Translations under genes and position numbers: made by a program | Source: Streptococcus canis | GTDB lineage: Bacteria; Bacillota; Bacilli; Lactobacillales; Streptococcaceae | Direction: 5' to 3' | DNA: 64,000 bases | Assembly (NCBI RefSeq): GCF_900636575.1 | Contig: NZ_LR134293.1 | Coordinates: 381,001 to 445,000, forward strand | The notes under the pieces: generated by a model | The model's database searches: none | What the model was told of the DNA's origin: nothing | The model's input: the letters and a program-made list of their open reading frames with translations, nothing else | Shown: one piece after another, positions 21,836-30,035 of the stretch | How positions within the stretch are numbered: position 1 is the stretch's first letter | Layout: each line of letters begins with the position of its first letter

Positions 21836-22495
21836 CTATGCTCCTTCTTCAACAATGTAGTCCACAAAAATATGTGGTGTGTGAACATGTTCGGGCTGTA
21901 AAGCACCGACTGCTACTACTTCTCTAGCTTGCACAATAGTAGTCTTGGCACAGGCTGCCATCAACTGGTTGAAATTGTTTTCTGAGCCACTGTATTGTAG
22001 ATTTCCAAGCTCATCAGCCTTATTGGCAAAAATCAAGGCAACGTCTGCTTCAAATGGGTATTCTAGCAGATAAGTTCTTCCATTAATAACTTTTGTTTCT
22101 TTTCCTTCGGCTACCAAGGTTCCTACGCCAGTTGGTGTGTAAAACCCTCCAATACCATAAGCCCCAATACGAATCTTCTCAGCAAATGTTCCTTGGGGGA
22201 TCAACTCTATAATGGTTTCTCCAGCTGTCATCTGACGACCAGCTTCTTTATTCAAACCGATATGGGTCGCATAAATCTTTTTGAATTGATGACCAGCAAC
22301 CATTTTGCCGACTCCTCGATCAATGAACCCAGCATCATTACAAATCAAGGTTAAATCTTTTGTACCTTTTTCAACCAGTGCATCAATTAAGGCTTCTGGT
22401 GTTCCATTAGCCATAAAACCACCTACCATAATCGTATCGCCGTCTTTAATATGACTAATAGCTTCTGCCATTGAAATTGTTTTACTATTTTCCAT
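21836..22495 (-). CDS. atoD: Acetate/acetoacetyl-CoA transferase subunit A
   Basis: Alpha chain (219 aa) of the same CoA transferase. DGDTIMVGGFMANGTPEALIDAL is the family N-terminal signature, and GIGGFYTPTGVGTLVAEGKE and EYPFEADVALIFANKADELGNL are conserved downstream. It lies between atoB (11 bp upstream) and atoA (2 bp downstream). Confidence 0.95.
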   Translation of the reverse strand: MENSKTISMAEAISHIKDGDTIMVGGFMANGTPEALIDALVEKGTKDLTLICNDAGFIDRGVGKMVAGHQFKKIYATHIGLNKEAGRQMTAGETIIELIPQGTFAEKIRIGAYGIGGFYTPTGVGTLVAEGKETKVINGRTYLLEYPFEADVALIFANKADELGNLQYSGSENNFNQLMAACAKTTIVQAREVVAVGALQPEHVHTPHIFVDYIVEEGA

Positions 22496-22506
22496 AGGGT
22501 CACCTT

Positions 22507-23691
22507 CTATCTTGTTATAATCAAGCTTTGTCCTTGTCCACCACCGATACAGAGTGTCGCTAGACCATACTGCACCTCACGCTTAGACATTTCTGCTAAT
22601 AGAGTTACTAAAATACGAGCACCAGAAGCTCCAATTGGGTGTCCTAGAGCAATTGCTCCACCATTGACATTGACCTTAGCATCATCAAAACCAAGGTCTT
22701 TAGAGACTGCCAAAGCCTGAGCAGCAAATGCTTCATTAGCTTCAATCAAGTCAATATCATCAATCGTAAGCTGTGCCTTTGCAAGAGCTTTTTGCGTAGC
22801 AGGAATAGGACCACATCCCATAACACTTGGATCTACACCTGCACTTGCATAACTAACAATTCTCGCCAAAATAGGAAGCCCTAGTTCTTCAGCTTTCTCT
22901 TTACTCATCAGTAAAATGGCTGCTGCACCATCATTAATTCCTGAAGCGTTACCAGCTGTTACTGTCCCCTTGTCCTTGATAAAAGCTGGTCTTAGTTTGG
23001 CCAACTGTTCAACCGTTGTTCCAAATTTAGGGTACTCATCTTGATCAACGACAAGCGGATCACCTTTACGCTGAGGAACCGTTACAGGAGCAATTTCATC
23101 TTTAAAGCGACCTTGCTCAATAGCTTTCTGTGCTTTTTGTTGGCTGTTAGCTGCAAATTGATCCTGTTCTTCTCTGGTGAAACCATATTTTTGAACGATA
23201 TTTTCTGCGGTTATTCCCATATGATACCCTTCAAAGGCATCACTTAGACCATCTCTAAGCATGGTATCCACTACTTTAGCATCTCCCATACGAGAGCCCC
23301 AACGTTGATTTTGTAAAATATAAGGAGCTTGGCTCATGTTTTCCGTGCCACCAACCAAAACAATATCAGCATTTCCTGCTTGAATTTTTTGGGCACCTAA
23401 CTCCACCGTTTTTAAACCTGACCCACAAACCATATCAATGGTAAAGGCTGGAGTTTCATAAGGAAGTCCTGAGTGAAGGGCGACTTGCCTAGCGACATTT
23501 TGCCCAAGTCCTGCATGCAAAACATTTCCAAAAATAACCTCATCAATAGCATTACTAGGAAGCTTTGTTTCTGCTAGAATTTTTTTAACAACTGTTACGC
23601 CCAAGTCAACCGCTGACACTGATTTAAAAGCACCTCCAAAATTTCCAATTGGGGTACGATAGGCTGATGTGATAACAACTTCTCTACTCAT
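22507..23691 (-). CDS. atoB: Acetyl-CoA acetyltransferase (thiolase)
   Basis: Thiolase (394 aa) that cleaves acetoacetyl-CoA to two acetyl-CoA or runs the reverse. The active-site cysteine is in [12 protein letters not shown] (near residue 90), the histidine in [13 protein letters not shown], and the second cysteine in [13 protein letters not shown] start it at ATG 23691, which has AAGGAG upstream and gives the usual [16 protein letters not shown], rather than six codons earlier. It heads the atoB-atoD-atoA operon behind a promoter with a cre box, divergent from a LysR regulator. Confidence 0.96.
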   Translation of the reverse strand: MSREVVITSAYRTPIGNFGGAFKSVSAVDLGVTVVKKILAETKLPSNAIDEVIFGNVLHAGLGQNVARQVALHSGLPYETPAFTIDMVCGSGLKTVELGAQKIQAGNADIVLVGGTENMSQAPYILQNQRWGSRMGDAKVVDTMLRDGLSDAFEGYHMGITAENIVQKYGFTREEQDQFAANSQQKAQKAIEQGRFKDEIAPVTVPQRKGDPLVVDQDEYPKFGTTVEQLAKLRPAFIKDKGTVTAGNASGINDGAAAILLMSKEKAEELGLPILARIVSYASAGVDPSVMGCGPIPATQKALAKAQLTIDDIDLIEANEAFAAQALAVSKDLGFDDAKVNVNGGAIALGHPIGASGARILVTLLAEMSKREVQYGLATLCIGGGQGQSLIITR

Positions 23692-23710
23692 ATGAGTCTC
23701 CTTTTTCATT

Positions 23711-23758
23711 ATTGAAACGCTTACATTTTTATTATATAATGGAAACTATAATAAACAA
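23711..23758 (-). promoter_or_regulatory. atoB promoter with cre-like box
   Basis: Reverse-strand TTGTTT (23753-23758), about 16 bp, and TATAAT inside the palindrome ATTATATAAT (23731-23740). Directly downstream, ATTGAAACGCTTACA (plus-strand reading, 23711-23725) is one mismatch from the relaxed cre consensus, a roadblock position. Confidence 0.6.
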
Positions 23759-23810
23759 ATATCGTTTTATTATATATACTATAACTAAAAGTTATCGAAA
23801 AGAGGGCGTT

Positions 23811-24722
23811 ATGAATATTTCAAGCTTGGTTTATTTTGTTGAGATTGTTAATTGTGACTTTAACCTGACGAAAGCGGCTCAAAAGAGCCATATTTCCCAG
23901 CCTGCTCTCAGTAGTTATATTAAAACCATCGAAAAAGATGAAGGTGTTGTTCTGTTCCATCGTCAAAAGGGGCGACTGGTGGGACTTACCTCGGTTGGTG
24001 AACGTTTTTTTGAAAATGCTAAAGTTGTCATCTCTTCACATGAACAATTAATGGCTGATTTGCGCAATGAATCAAAAAAATACAAAGGAGAGGTTACGAT
24101 TGGGATTCCCCAATTAATTTCTGGCATTGTCTTTTCTGAGCTTATCCCAAAACTCATTGAAGAAAATCCAGATGTTAAGTTTAACATCATTGAGACCGGT
24201 GCCTACGAATTGCAACGAAAACTATTTGTAAAGGATGTCGACTTTGGCATCTTACTGACCCCAACAACACTGGACCCTAATATGGCTGACATCGAAGTAC
24301 TATTAAGAGATCAACTTTGCCTTTATATGGGAGAAAAAACCTTCCGAGACAAATTTCATGGCAACCGGTATATTGGCATCAAAGATCTCCATCGAGAAAG
24401 CTTGGTGACTTTTGATTCAACCTTTATGATTAACCATCAGCTTGATACCCTGTTTAAAAAAGAACGCATCAGCCCCAAAATCAAGTATTACTCAGCTTCT
24501 TGGGATTTTTTACTGAATAGTACACGGTATTCCTCCTACCTGACGATTTTACCAAGACCCATCACCCACTTTGCCAACATGAATGGCCTTGTTGAAATAC
24601 AGCTAGTCGAGCGTCCCAAATGGGAAGTTGTTCTCGCCTCACTCAAAAGTGATAAAACCAGTCACTTAAAAACCTATATTAAAAACAGTATTTTAGATTA
24701 TTTCAGCAATCAACGCTTCTAA
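23811..24722 (+). CDS. LysR-family transcriptional regulator
   Basis: A 303-aa LysR regulator. The winged helix-turn-helix occupies residues 1-60 (NLTKAAQKSHISQPALSSYIKTIE), and the rest is the two-lobed effector domain (VTIGIPQLISGIVFSELIPKLIEENP). ATG 23811, with GAGGG upstream, gives the standard family start; the open frame continues 99 bp further upstream without a better site. It lies between and opposite to atoB and atoE, so it probably regulates short-chain acid or acetoacetate use. The co-inducer is unknown. Confidence 0.9.
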   Translation: MNISSLVYFVEIVNCDFNLTKAAQKSHISQPALSSYIKTIEKDEGVVLFHRQKGRLVGLTSVGERFFENAKVVISSHEQLMADLRNESKKYKGEVTIGIPQLISGIVFSELIPKLIEENPDVKFNIIETGAYELQRKLFVKDVDFGILLTPTTLDPNMADIEVLLRDQLCLYMGEKTFRDKFHGNRYIGIKDLHRESLVTFDSTFMINHQLDTLFKKERISPKIKYYSASWDFLLNSTRYSSYLTILPRPITHFANMNGLVEIQLVERPKWEVVLASLKSDKTSHLKTYIKNSILDYFSNQRF

Positions 24723-24743
24723 ATCATATTCCCATCAAATTAA

Positions 24744-24773
24744 AAACGCCTGAATCAAAAGATTCAGACGTTT
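24744..24773. terminator. Bidirectional terminator between lysR and atoE
   Basis: AAACGCCTGAATC / GATTCAGACGTTT with a 4-base loop, one mismatch, T-rich on the plus side and A-rich on the other. It separates two convergent genes. Confidence 0.85.
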
Positions 24774-24801
24774 ATTTCTGCTCAAGAACCATCTGTCTTC
24801 C

Positions 24802-26208
24802 CTAAAAGACAAGCAAGTAAATAATGACAATCCCTGTAACCACCAAGACACACGGAATCGTGTAAGCCACAATTTGATTAAATTTTAACTTAAAGTTTGA
24901 GAGATAAGACAAGGCCCAGAAAGGAACAATCAAGTTTGTTGTAGCATCTCCTAACTGATAAGCCTGTAAAATTTTACCTAAGTCATTCCCAACTTCAATC
25001 GTTGCCGGAACAATATATGGAGCTTCAATCACAAATTTTGAGCCTCCTGACGGCACCGCAATATTCAACAAAGCTGAATAAAGGTAAGCAAAGACTGGCC
25101 AAGTTGTTCCGTTTGAGATGGCTACAAAGAAATGTGAAATCTCTAGCCCTAGGCCTGTACTCTGGATAATTCCAAATATCCCAGCATAAAAAGGAAATTG
25201 AAGAACTAAGCCCCAAGATGACATCACACCGTCTTTAAACAAAGATCCATAGTATTCTGGTCCTTGCTGGCCACAGAGCAATAAACCAAGCCCAAGGAAT
25301 AAAAAGTTAAAGCTATTCAAATCCAAGCCAGACAAGCCAACGACTGAAAAGTGATAAAGGCTGTAACTAACAATGACGCCACCCACAAGGTACATCACCA
25401 CACGTGATGCATTCATTTTTTCAGCAGGTGTGTTTCTCGGAATCGCAATGCGAGAAGCGTCACTGATGCTATGGTGATAAATCTCATCATCAAGTTCCAT
25501 GATTTTTGCATCATCTTTTGGGTGTGCCAATAATGCAAAGCAGAGCGGTACTAGCATACAAACGACTAAAAGACTAATAAAAGGTAAATTTAAAACTGAT
25601 TCTGTCAGGGGAACACTTTCAGGGACGACCTGTTTATAAGCTTCCGCAACGCTATTGCGTAAATAATTAGGAGTGGCCGAATAAAGCACAGCTGCTCCTG
25701 ATAAGCCTGATGTAGCTGGTAAAAAGGTGAAAAACAAGGTTGCAACAAACAGTGGTGTATGCACTTTAATGCCTTTTTGCCTAGCCTGTACCAATAGTTC
25801 TCTACCAAAAACGATAGCAACCATCATACCTAGTCCCCAGTGCAAAAAACCAAACGTGGAGCCTACAATGATAGAAAAAATAAAAATTTGTGTTCTCGTA
25901 CGAGGTAATTTTGCAAGGGACTTAAACATTTTATGAGCAGGTGGCGAACTTGCCACGGCATTTCCTGTTGCTAATAGAACCGTCATTTGCATGGCAAACG
26001 ATAAGAGTCCCCAAAAACCATTTACCCAGCCATAGATAATACCGCCGGTCTTTTCTGTACCAATAAAGGGGCTATCTGTCATCCAAAGAGACATAGCAAC
26101 AACTAAAAAGGTTAAAATAAAACAGATAAATAGAGATTCTGGCATCCATTTCATAAAGCCATCAATATAGCGATCCATAAAACTTTTTTTCGTTTTGGTG
26201 TCATTCAT
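24802..26208 (-). CDS. atoE: Short-chain fatty acid transporter (AtoE family)
   Basis: Integral membrane permease of 468 aa with about 12 transmembrane segments. FMKWMPESLFICFILTFLV near the start and VPSGGSKFVIEAPYI near residue 400 are AtoE/SCFA transporter signatures. It probably imports butyrate or acetoacetate for the CoA transferase. The open frame begins 105 bp upstream, but only ATG 26208 has a ribosome site (AAGGA) and gives the normal N-terminus. It has its own cre-containing promoter. Confidence 0.92.
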   Translation of the reverse strand: MNDTKTKKSFMDRYIDGFMKWMPESLFICFILTFLVVAMSLWMTDSPFIGTEKTGGIIYGWVNGFWGLLSFAMQMTVLLATGNAVASSPPAHKMFKSLAKLPRTRTQIFIFSIIVGSTFGFLHWGLGMMVAIVFGRELLVQARQKGIKVHTPLFVATLFFTFLPATSGLSGAAVLYSATPNYLRNSVAEAYKQVVPESVPLTESVLNLPFISLLVVCMLVPLCFALLAHPKDDAKIMELDDEIYHHSISDASRIAIPRNTPAEKMNASRVVMYLVGGVIVSYSLYHFSVVGLSGLDLNSFNFLFLGLGLLLCGQQGPEYYGSLFKDGVMSSWGLVLQFPFYAGIFGIIQSTGLGLEISHFFVAISNGTTWPVFAYLYSALLNIAVPSGGSKFVIEAPYIVPATIEVGNDLGKILQAYQLGDATTNLIVPFWALSYLSNFKLKFNQIVAYTIPCVLVVTGIVIIYLLVF

Positions 26209-26362
26209 GTTGTCATTTCCTTTCACATTGTCCAAAAGAGCCTTTTCCTCTTGCCTCCTGCTAAACCTCTGATAAAGCTGTAAGCGTCTCATCAAAATCT
26301 GTGTGATTATCAACAGGTAAAGTAAGAATTACCAAAAGGAAATCTCTTTTGTTACCCTTTTA

Positions 26363-26391
26363 TTATGACAGCGCTTCCAAAAATAAACAAC
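26363..26391 (-). promoter_or_regulatory. atoE promoter with cre box in the spacer
   Basis: Reverse-strand TTGTTT (26386-26391), 17 bp, CATAAT (26363-26368). The cre TTGGAAGCGCTGTCA (26367-26381) fits the relaxed consensus WTGNAANCGNWNNCW fully and lies between the -35 and -10 boxes. Confidence 0.7.
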
Positions 26392-26581
26392 TACCTCTTT
26401 TTTATCATTCCCATAAACATTATTTATAGAAAGAAAGCAAGTCTCCCATTAAGCAACTGTCTCTCTGTCCTGGCTCAATGTTATTTTAATGTTTATTAGT
26501 TAATGATAAACAACTAAAAAATAATTTACTTTTTAATTTATATATTAGTATTAAAAGAAAAGTTTTTCATGATATGAAATA

Positions 26582-27243
26582 ATGTGACAAATTCTCTTCA
26601 CTTCACTGCTAGCAGTCTTGATGCTATTTAGTTCTCATAAGCCAGTACATGTCCATGATAACATTGATGAGATAGGGAAAGTACACCTTTACTAGCAGGG
26701 AAATTACTATGTTGATAACTATGTCGATTATACAAACACATTAACTGCAGATAGAAAGAGTGTGAATGGGTAGTAGTTTTTAATAACGCATTAGAAAAAT
26801 AGACTTATCCTATTTTTTCAGTATTTCTACCCAAGGGCATGAAAGCTCCTGCGCAAATAACAATTCAAGAGCATTGGCAAAACAGAAAAATTGATTCAAG
26901 AACAGCACCAAATGCACAATGACATGATAATTTGGAAAGCCAAAAAACTAATTTTAAACAATAATTTGATAAATTCCCTGGTTATACTGATTGGAGTTCA
27001 TCTCTAGATAAATTTTACAAACTAAAAGACGAAGGAAAATTCTCTCACGTTTTAGTAGACACCTAGGGTCGTCAATCACATACTTATTTTTCTCATAAAC
27101 TTGTAGGGCGATTTACCACAGAATTAGAAGATAGCTATCAAGATAAATAGAATAAATTGCTATTTTTAGCAGATATTAAGCAGAATCATTCATTAGCAGT
27201 CTCATTCCCAAGCTACAAAGGAGAGAGTTCGGTGAGTAAATGA
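26582..27243 (+). pseudogene. Decayed secreted-protein gene next to the pilus island
   Basis: The plus strand holds the remains of one gene. It opens with an ATG followed at once by a stop, then a signal-peptide-like segment (LFTSLLAVLMLFSSHKPVHVH). YVDNYVDYTNTLTADRKS follows, then after a frameshift WVVVFNNALEK, FLPKGMKAPAQITIQEHWQ, FPGYTDWSSSLDKFYKLKDE and FTTELEDSYQDK, with six or more in-frame stops and a final segment SLAVSFPSYKGESSVSK. I do not recognise the family. In group A streptococci this slot often holds a fibronectin-binding protein gene, but these fragments do not resemble PrtF1/PrtF2. A good terminator follows at 27281. Confidence 0.7.
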
Positions 27244-27280
27244 AACTGCTAGTTTGATTACCTTTTAATTAATATTGTTA

Positions 27281-27316
27281 GAGTCTGAGACAGCATGATT
27301 GCTCAGACTCTTTTTA
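27281..27316 (+). terminator. Terminator after the decayed gene
   Basis: GAGTCTGAG / CTCAGACTC with a 12-base loop, followed by TTTTT. It marks the former 3' end of the plus-strand gene. Confidence 0.8.
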
Positions 27317-27378
27317 TTTCTTTTATTATACTTGAAGTGACCGAAGGAGGACCTCTGTACGACGTACCCATCGTACCC

Positions 27379-27411
27379 CAAAAAACTGGTGGGCAAGGTC
27401 CAGCAGTTTTT
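27379..27411 (-). terminator. Terminator of the pilus operon
   Basis: Reverse-strand AAAAACTG...CAGTTTTT stem with an inner TGG/CCA pairing, ending in a T run, 22 bp after the sortase stop. The T tracts on both sides would let it act in either direction. Confidence 0.65.
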
Positions 27412-27433
27412 GTTACAATCTCTTAATTAACTA

Positions 27434-28276
27434 TTACTTGTTTTTCTTAGCACTTACTCGCGAATACAGAAATACTAAAACAATAGCTATAACCACCCCG
27501 AAAACAGCACACAATAATTCTACCCACATTCTTGATTTATCCACTAGTTTTATGGCTTTTTGAGCTTTTTGATACTTTTTGTAATGATATGCAATTCTAT
27601 GACCTCTTACCAATAGACGCTTGGTATTAACACCATATGGTGTGCAAGTAACTAGGGTGGCATAATCTTTTCCCACTACCCCAGAAAGTGATGTGACTTG
27701 ATCTGGTTCAACAGTGAGTATCTGATCAACTTCATAAGCCAACACTTTATTTAACACACGAAAGTAAAAAGTATCTCCCTTTTTCACTAAATTCAAATTA
27801 GTGAACATTTCTGCCGATGGAAGCCCCCTGTGAGCTGAAATGACTGCGTGAGTTCCATCTCCACCAATAGGCAAAGCACTCCCAAATAAATGCCCAGCCC
27901 CTTTGGACAAGACCTTATCCGTTGTATAATGGTAGATTGGTAAAGTAACTTTTATGGAGGGAATCTCAACATATCCCATAATATCAACTTCATCAACATT
28001 CAGTAAACTTTCGTAAGTTTTGTCATGAATCCCATCTCTAAAAGAAAAGGCATCTGGTACTGGCTGAATCCCAAGTCTAGCATTATAGGCCTTAGCCTTT
28101 TGCCACATCTCTTCCGTTTCTGACGGCCTCTTTTTAGTCACTTGCCTGTGATAAGTTGATAACAATTGACGATCACGATAGGCATTCCACTGACTACTTA
28201 TCGTAGGGTAAAGAAAAATGACTGTCCCCAATAAAAATAATAAGAGTATCCCTAAATTTTTTAGTTTTTCTATCAC
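27434..28276 (-). CDS. Class C (pilus) sortase
   Basis: Membrane-anchored transpeptidase (280 aa) that polymerises pilin subunits. It has an N-terminal transmembrane segment (ILLLFLLGTVIFLYP) and a C-terminal one (VWVELLCAVFGVVIAIVLVF without the first residues), the two-anchor layout of class C. The catalytic residues are His149 (ISAHRG), Cys211 (TLVTC) and an arginine in KRLLVRGHR. The lid before the core reads VPDAFSF instead of the usual DPF/DPW. It starts with GTG, with AAGGAGG four bases upstream. It is the last gene of the pilus operon and lies behind a terminator-like hairpin. Confidence 0.93.
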   Translation of the reverse strand: MIEKLKNLGILLLFLLGTVIFLYPTISSQWNAYRDRQLLSTYHRQVTKKRPSETEEMWQKAKAYNARLGIQPVPDAFSFRDGIHDKTYESLLNVDEVDIMGYVEIPSIKVTLPIYHYTTDKVLSKGAGHLFGSALPIGGDGTHAVISAHRGLPSAEMFTNLNLVKKGDTFYFRVLNKVLAYEVDQILTVEPDQVTSLSGVVGKDYATLVTCTPYGVNTKRLLVRGHRIAYHYKKYQKAQKAIKLVDKSRMWVELLCAVFGVVIAIVLVFLYSRVSAKKNK

Positions 28277-28293
28277 AGTGCCTCCTTATCATT

Positions 28294-28325
28294 AAAAAAC
28301 GAGACTGTAGTTAGACAGTCTCGTT
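28294..28325 (-). terminator. Intercistronic terminator between pilin and sortase
   Basis: Perfect 11-bp stem AACGAGACTGT / ACAGTCTCGTT with a 6-base loop, followed on the reverse strand by TTTTTT. No new promoter is evident before the sortase GTG, so read-through would set a low sortase-to-pilin ratio. Confidence 0.8.
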
Positions 28326-28350
28326 GTATTTTACTACTACTGAGATGGCT

Positions 28351-29997
28351 TTATGCTTTACGACGCTTCACAAGATAAATACCAATAGCACTAATCATTG
28401 CAGCCGAACCAATTGCTGTGAAGAGGTAAGTTCCAATGCTACCTGTAGAAGGAAGTTCGCCAAGTTTTGTGTTAGGAATGTCTTGATTTAACAAAACAGT
28501 TCCTGCTCCTTCGTTTTGATTTTCTTTAACTTCGGTTGTTGTAGACGCCTCTTCTGTAGATTTTTTGATATAGGCAGGTTTAGCATCTTTCCCTTCAGGC
28601 TTTTCTTTATAGAAGGCATTGTCTACCAACCAGCCTACTGAATTAGTCCCTGGAGATTTTTGACTTTCATCTGTTGTATAAATTGTCTCTGTGCGATTAG
28701 TGATAGAAGTCATCGTAGCTTTGTCCCATGAAGTTTCCACTGAATACACTTTTGTATTTAAAGAATAACCTTTAGGGGCTTTGATTTCTTTAATGTAGTA
28801 AGTGCCTTTGCCTACTTGGTTTGACGCTGCATAACCTTTTTCGTTTGTTACAACAATATCAACTAATTTTGTAGCTGTTTCATCTGAATAGATTCCAAAA
28901 ACAGCACCAGCTAGCGGGGCATTATCTTTGCCTGTCTTCTTAAAAGCTACGCGATAAGTATAGACAACCTTTTTATCTGTTTTTTTAGAAATACTACCAC
29001 CTTCTTGAGGTTTCTCAGTTGTTTTATGTGTCTCCCCTTTATTGGGATTATTTGAATAGTAATAATCTACGTTGTTGGAGTTACCATCTTTACCAACAAT
29101 TGCCTTTTCATTCAAAAGAGCACTATAACTAACTTCTGGAGCATGGTTCTCAAGGTTATCATAATTAAAGTTCAGATTAAATCCATTATTTTCAACCTTA
29201 AGTTGAGCAATTACCTTATCTCCAGCTTTTAATTCTTCATTCACCTTTGTTAACGTTTGACCATTCCAGATAATCTTCAAACTTTTTGGAAGGAAAGTAA
29301 GTCCCTGAGACAATTTGTCAGTGATAAACACCGTTTTATTGATAGCATCTTTCGAATAACTTGGTAACTGAACAGTTAACTTGTAATCAACTTTTTCACC
29401 TACAGATGCTGTATCTTTATCACCATCTTTTGTGGATTTTGTAATTGACTTGCTAATTGTTGGTTGGCTAGATTTAGCAACTGCTTCTTCTCCAAAAAGA
29501 TAATGACTAGTTGCGTCAATCTGCCCTCCCTTAAGTGGATTTTCCTCATCGTAAGAAGCTGTCAGTAAGATAGGGTTATAAGCACGTCCATCGGTAGCTC
29601 CAGTCAATATAGCCAAGTAAATACCTGCACCAGTTGTTGTATAACTATAAGTTGTACTAGCATGTTCTTTTGTATTAACTACTTCAGCCTTAACACTACC
29701 TTTATTAATACCATTAGCGATTTTATTTATTTCTTGAGATGTAGGTTTTGCCTTATTTAGCTCCACACCTTGCTTTAACTCAAACCCAATAAAGGAATCT
29801 CCTCGCTCGCTATACTTTCCTTCTCCTATTTTATAAAGTGTGACTGTTGGCCCACCTTGAATATTTGTTATCTTCAACTCCGCCTTATCATCTTTTGACA
29901 AAGCTGATACTCGTGTCATTCCAAACCCTACTACTGCTAAGATAGCTAAACAAGCTAGCATTAATTTTTTTGCTGTTATTAATATTTTCTCTCTCAC
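28351..29997 (-). CDS. Pilus backbone (major) pilin, LPXTG protein
   Basis: A 548-aa surface protein. Signal peptide (LMLACLAILAVVGFGMTRVSA); N-terminal region with GAGIYLAILTG; a fimbrial isopeptide D2-type domain at about 180-330 (VDYKLTVQLPSYSK...VFITDKLSQGLTFLP); a Cna-B/SpaA domain with E-box KEIKAPKGYSL at about 410; then sorting signal LPSTG, a hydrophobic helix and KRRKA. I see no canonical VYPK pilin motif, so the cross-linking lysine is unclear. The frame can start at TTG 30018, but GTG 29997 has GGAG seven bases upstream. It resembles GBS BP-1/T-antigen-type backbones in size and plan. Confidence 0.88.
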   Translation of the reverse strand: MREKILITAKKLMLACLAILAVVGFGMTRVSALSKDDKAELKITNIQGGPTVTLYKIGEGKYSERGDSFIGFELKQGVELNKAKPTSQEINKIANGINKGSVKAEVVNTKEHASTTYSYTTTGAGIYLAILTGATDGRAYNPILLTASYDEENPLKGGQIDATSHYLFGEEAVAKSSQPTISKSITKSTKDGDKDTASVGEKVDYKLTVQLPSYSKDAINKTVFITDKLSQGLTFLPKSLKIIWNGQTLTKVNEELKAGDKVIAQLKVENNGFNLNFNYDNLENHAPEVSYSALLNEKAIVGKDGNSNNVDYYYSNNPNKGETHKTTEKPQEGGSISKKTDKKVVYTYRVAFKKTGKDNAPLAGAVFGIYSDETATKLVDIVVTNEKGYAASNQVGKGTYYIKEIKAPKGYSLNTKVYSVETSWDKATMTSITNRTETIYTTDESQKSPGTNSVGWLVDNAFYKEKPEGKDAKPAYIKKSTEEASTTTEVKENQNEGAGTVLLNQDIPNTKLGELPSTGSIGTYLFTAIGSAAMISAIGIYLVKRRKA

Positions 29998-30035
29998 TGT
30001 TTCTCTCCTATTTGTCAATAAATATGACCATTAAT

